From Calditrichia bacterium (lineage in GTDB: Bacteria > Calditrichota > Calditrichia > RBG-13-44-9 > J075): a stretch of DNA of 64,000 bases. The notes under the pieces were generated by a model. The model made no database searches and had not been told where the DNA came from. It was given only the letters and a program-made list of their open reading frames with translations. Made by a program: the position numbers and the translations under genes. Numbering within the stretch: the first letter of the stretch is position 1; every line of letters starts with the position of its first letter. Location: NCBI GenBank assembly GCA_028284445.1, contig JANQRS010000081.1, positions 31,751-95,750 on the forward strand. The letters are read 5' to 3'. Shown piece after piece: positions 61,623 through 64,000 of this stretch.

Positions 61623-63752
61623 ATGCCTTATTTGCGCTTGGAAAAAGATAACGATGTAGCTGTGGTCTGGATGGACCAGGAAGGCGAAAAAGTCAATAAG
61701 CTTGGCGATTATCTGCTAGGCGAATTTACAGCTGTTCTCGATGATTTATCTCAAGACAATAGTATTGTCGGTGCCGTGCTGATCAGCGGTAAACCGGATA
61801 CCTTCATCGCCGGTGCCGACCTGGAACGCGTGAATGAAATAACCGAGCCAGGTGCAATTCAGACCCTTGTTAAGCAGGGGCATGCGCTGTTCAACCGTCT
61901 GGAGAATTTTCGGATCCCGGTAGTAGCCGCCATCAATGGGGCGGCACTGGGTGGTGGTCTGGAAGTGGCAATGGCTTGTCATTATCGAATTGCGACGGAT
62001 TCGCCAAAGACGATTCTCGGACAGCCGGAAGTTCAGCTTGGCCTGCTTCCGGGGGGCGGCGGCACCCAGCGTCTTCCTCGTTTGGTCGGTTTACAGAAAT
62101 CCCTCGATATGATGCTAACCGGCAAGAATATCTATCCGCGTCAGGGGAAGAAAATGGGATTGGTAGACCAGGTTTGCAGCCCCTATGCCTTGCTTGATGC
62201 TGCCAAGCAGGCAGCGCGCGATTTGGCGCGGAAGCCGCGAAAAGAGGCAAAGCGCAAACCATCGTTTTTTGACAAGGTTCTGGAAGGAACTGCCCTGACC
62301 CGGAAAATGGCCTACAAAAAGGCGCGCGAAATGGCGGAAAAACAGACGCGTGGTCACTACCCGGCCCCCATGCGCATTATCGACTGCGTAGAGGCTGGCC
62401 TGGAAGATGGTATTCAGGCAGGATTGGCTGCCGAGGCCAAATATTTTGAAGAGCTTTGGCGGACTCCACAATCAGCGCAGCTGCGCAATATTTTCTTTGC
62501 CATGACTGCCCTTAAGAAAAATCCCAATCAGGATTTGGTGAAGCCGGTGGATAAAATCGGTGTTCTCGGTGCCGGATTAATGGGCGCTGGTATTGCACAG
62601 ATTTCAGCCTCCAAGGGCATCGACGTGTTGATGAAGGATCTCGATTTTGATGCACTGGGGCGTGGCAAGAAAACGATTTGGGGAGAACTGGATCGTCGGT
62701 TTCGCAAGAAAGCGTTGAGCGCGTTTCAGCGAGACAGTATTTTTAGCCGGGTCGATGGCGTGATTGAATATGCCCCGCTTGGAAAGTCCGATATGGTGAT
62801 CGAAGCGGTCTTCGAAGACCTGGATCTAAAACGCCGCGTTCTTGCGGATACCGAAGCGGTCACACCTGACCATTGCATCTTTGCCAGCAATACATCTTCG
62901 CTACCCATTAAGGAGATTGCCAAAAATGCCAGCCGTCCAACCCAGGTTATCGGCATGCATTATTTTTCTCCGGTACCCAAAATGCCCCTGCTGGAAATCA
63001 TTGTTACACCGAAAACAGCCAAGTGGGTGGTTGCCACAGCAGTTGATGTTGGCATAAAGCAAGGAAAAACCGTCATCGTGGTGAAAGATGGCCCGGGTTT
63101 TTATACCACTCGCGTGCTTGCACCAATGCTCAACGAAGCTTTGCTGCTCCTTGAAGAGGGCGGCGATATCGAAAATATCGATCGCGTCATGCGGAAACTC
63201 GGCTGGCCGGTAGGACCGGTTACCCTGATCGATGAAGTTGGCATCGATGTTGGTGCCCACGTTACCGAAGTTCTGAGCAAAATGTTTGCGAAGCGCGGCG
63301 TTAGCTCAACAGATGCAATGGGGCGCTTGCTGGCTGAAGGATACAAGGGGCGCAAGAATGGCAAGGGCTTTTACAAATACGAAAAAGGCTCTTCCGAAAA
63401 AGGTAAGAAGGAAGTCAATACAGCTGTCTATGAATTTTTTGGCGGCTCGACACGCAAGCGTCACAATGCTGAAGAAATCCGGCGTCGCCTGATGCTGGTC
63501 TTCTGTAATGAAGCAGCCCGCTGCCTCGAAGAAAAGATTCTGCTGTCTGCCCGCGATGGCGACATCGGCGCCATTATGGGACTTGGCTTTCCGCCATACC
63601 TTGGTGGTCCCTTTCGCTATATGGATCAACTGGGAACAACCGTGGTGCTGGAAGCGCTTGAAGCGCTGGCCGTCAAGCACGGACCTCGTTTTACGCCCGC
63701 CAAGATCATTGCTGAGAAAGCCGCCGATAACGGGCGGTTTTATGATGCGTGA
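61623..63752 (+). CDS. fadJ: Multifunctional enoyl-CoA hydratase / 3-hydroxyacyl-CoA dehydrogenase (FadJ-like)
   Basis: 709 residues from ATG 61623; a TTG at 61605 is less likely. The N-terminal crotonase domain (about 1-190) has FIAGADLERVNE, AINGAALGGGLEVAMACHYR and the second catalytic Glu in LGQPEVQLGLLPGGGGTQRL. The dehydrogenase NAD-binding domain (about 310-490) has IGVLGAGLMGAGIAQISASK and the catalytic IGMHYFSPVPKMPLLEI. The C-terminal domains (about 490-709) have DGPGFYTTRVLAPMLNEALL and GWPVGPVTLIDEVGIDV. Length equals that of FadJ (about 714). It forms a complex with the thiolase encoded 53 bases upstream. Confidence 0.92.
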   Translation: MPYLRLEKDNDVAVVWMDQEGEKVNKLGDYLLGEFTAVLDDLSQDNSIVGAVLISGKPDTFIAGADLERVNEITEPGAIQTLVKQGHALFNRLENFRIPVVAAINGAALGGGLEVAMACHYRIATDSPKTILGQPEVQLGLLPGGGGTQRLPRLVGLQKSLDMMLTGKNIYPRQGKKMGLVDQVCSPYALLDAAKQAARDLARKPRKEAKRKPSFFDKVLEGTALTRKMAYKKAREMAEKQTRGHYPAPMRIIDCVEAGLEDGIQAGLAAEAKYFEELWRTPQSAQLRNIFFAMTALKKNPNQDLVKPVDKIGVLGAGLMGAGIAQISASKGIDVLMKDLDFDALGRGKKTIWGELDRRFRKKALSAFQRDSIFSRVDGVIEYAPLGKSDMVIEAVFEDLDLKRRVLADTEAVTPDHCIFASNTSSLPIKEIAKNASRPTQVIGMHYFSPVPKMPLLEIIVTPKTAKWVVATAVDVGIKQGKTVIVVKDGPGFYTTRVLAPMLNEALLLLEEGGDIENIDRVMRKLGWPVGPVTLIDEVGIDVGAHVTEVLSKMFAKRGVSSTDAMGRLLAEGYKGRKNGKGFYKYEKGSSEKGKKEVNTAVYEFFGGSTRKRHNAEEIRRRLMLVFCNEAARCLEEKILLSARDGDIGAIMGLGFPPYLGGPFRYMDQLGTTVVLEALEALAVKHGPRFTPAKIIAEKAADNGRFYDA

Positions 63753-63815
63753 TGCGGATGCCGGATACTTGAAAAAGTAAGACATGGGGCACAGAGAGGT
63801 AAAAACTGGAGTAAA

Positions 63816-63863
63816 GTTACATCCCCCTAAATCCCTTCGAAGGGGGACACAGGGGGATGTAAC
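63816..63863. terminator. Dispersed hairpin element, copy 4 (downstream of fadJ)
   Basis: A 48-base imperfect inverted repeat with arms GTTACATCCCCCT and its complement around CCCTTCGAAGGG. It begins 63 bases after the fadJ stop and could end that transcript. It matches the other three copies at 56182, 56851 and 57625. Confidence 0.75.
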
Positions 63864-63904
63864 ATAACATTTTCTTCTTTCTCCGTGAACTCTGTGGCTA
63901 AATT

Positions 63905-63978
63905 CAAGCATCAAGCATCAAGCATCAAGCATCAAGCATCAAGCATCAAGCATCAAGCATCAAGCATCAAGCATCAAG
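63905..63978. repeat. Heptanucleotide tandem repeat, CAAGCAT x about 10.5
   Basis: Ten and a half uninterrupted copies of CAAGCAT near the right edge. It is the counterpart of the CCAGTAT array at the left edge and lies in intergenic DNA. Confidence 0.97.
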
Positions 63979-64000
63979 AGTCTACTTCCTAAACGTCCGT

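Overview
The window is a bacterial chromosome segment, probably from the FCB superphylum (Calditrichota, KSB1 or Ignavibacteria-like). This placement rests mainly on a secreted glycoside hydrolase that ends in a type-IX-secretion-style sorting domain with an NYPNPFNP motif (54178-55536). Many intergenic tandem repeats of 7 or 14 bp are also present. No rRNA, tRNA or CRISPR array was seen, and the species cannot be named from sequence alone.

Layout. (1) 1-1174: a heptamer repeat and an aldo/keto reductase. (2) 1618-3021: a sigma-54-type activator. (3) 3440-30301: a nearly complete contractile injection system in one orientation. Its genes are an AAA+ ATPase, a DUF4255 tube/sheath cap, one sheath, two tube proteins, a gp41-like chaperone, a DUF6760-like small protein, a LysM adaptor, hub, spike, PAAR tip, gp25, two gp6/J wedge proteins, a P2-gpI-like protein fused to a beta-propeller, and three fibre-type proteins sharing one N-terminal domain. 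Capsid, portal and terminase genes and the T6SS membrane complex are all absent, so this is an extracellular (or cytoplasmic/lytic-release) CIS of the Afp/PVC/eCIS class. (4) 30314-31481: an orphan ParA ATPase and a small disordered-plus-beta protein. (5) 31507-34191 and 46135-51437: three very large multi-domain glycosyltransferases. (6) 34345-53204: a cargo/toxin island with at least six proteins that share a short N-terminal hydrophobic-Gly-Asn motif. Four of them carry an HExxH motif (one is the eCIS marker domain DUF4157) and one has a long amphipathic-helix region and a nuclease-like C-terminus. Several are followed directly by a small gene that could encode immunity. A DUF4157 gene is followed by a frameshifted toxin-like remnant.

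(7) 53350-63752 is ordinary chromosome: DUF4230 protein, GH5 glycosidase, thioesterase, DinB protein, an alkylmercury-lyase-like gene, an Fpg-type DNA glycosylase, a membrane protein, and a fadI-fadJ beta-oxidation pair. The alkylmercury-lyase-like gene is interrupted by one in-frame TGA exactly where MerB has catalytic Cys159. A 5-bp hairpin with a GGUC loop begins 14 nt after the TGA, so this is a strong selenoprotein candidate. A family of about 45-50 bp perfect or near-perfect hairpins (CCCTTCGAAGG core) lies between genes here.

Working model (inference): the sigma-54-type activator may control the island. The CIS would be assembled with help from the AAA+ ATPase, perhaps positioned by ParA, and loaded with LGN-motif cargo whose producers are protected by the neighbouring small genes. 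The fibre repeats and possibly the glycosyltransferases would set target recognition.
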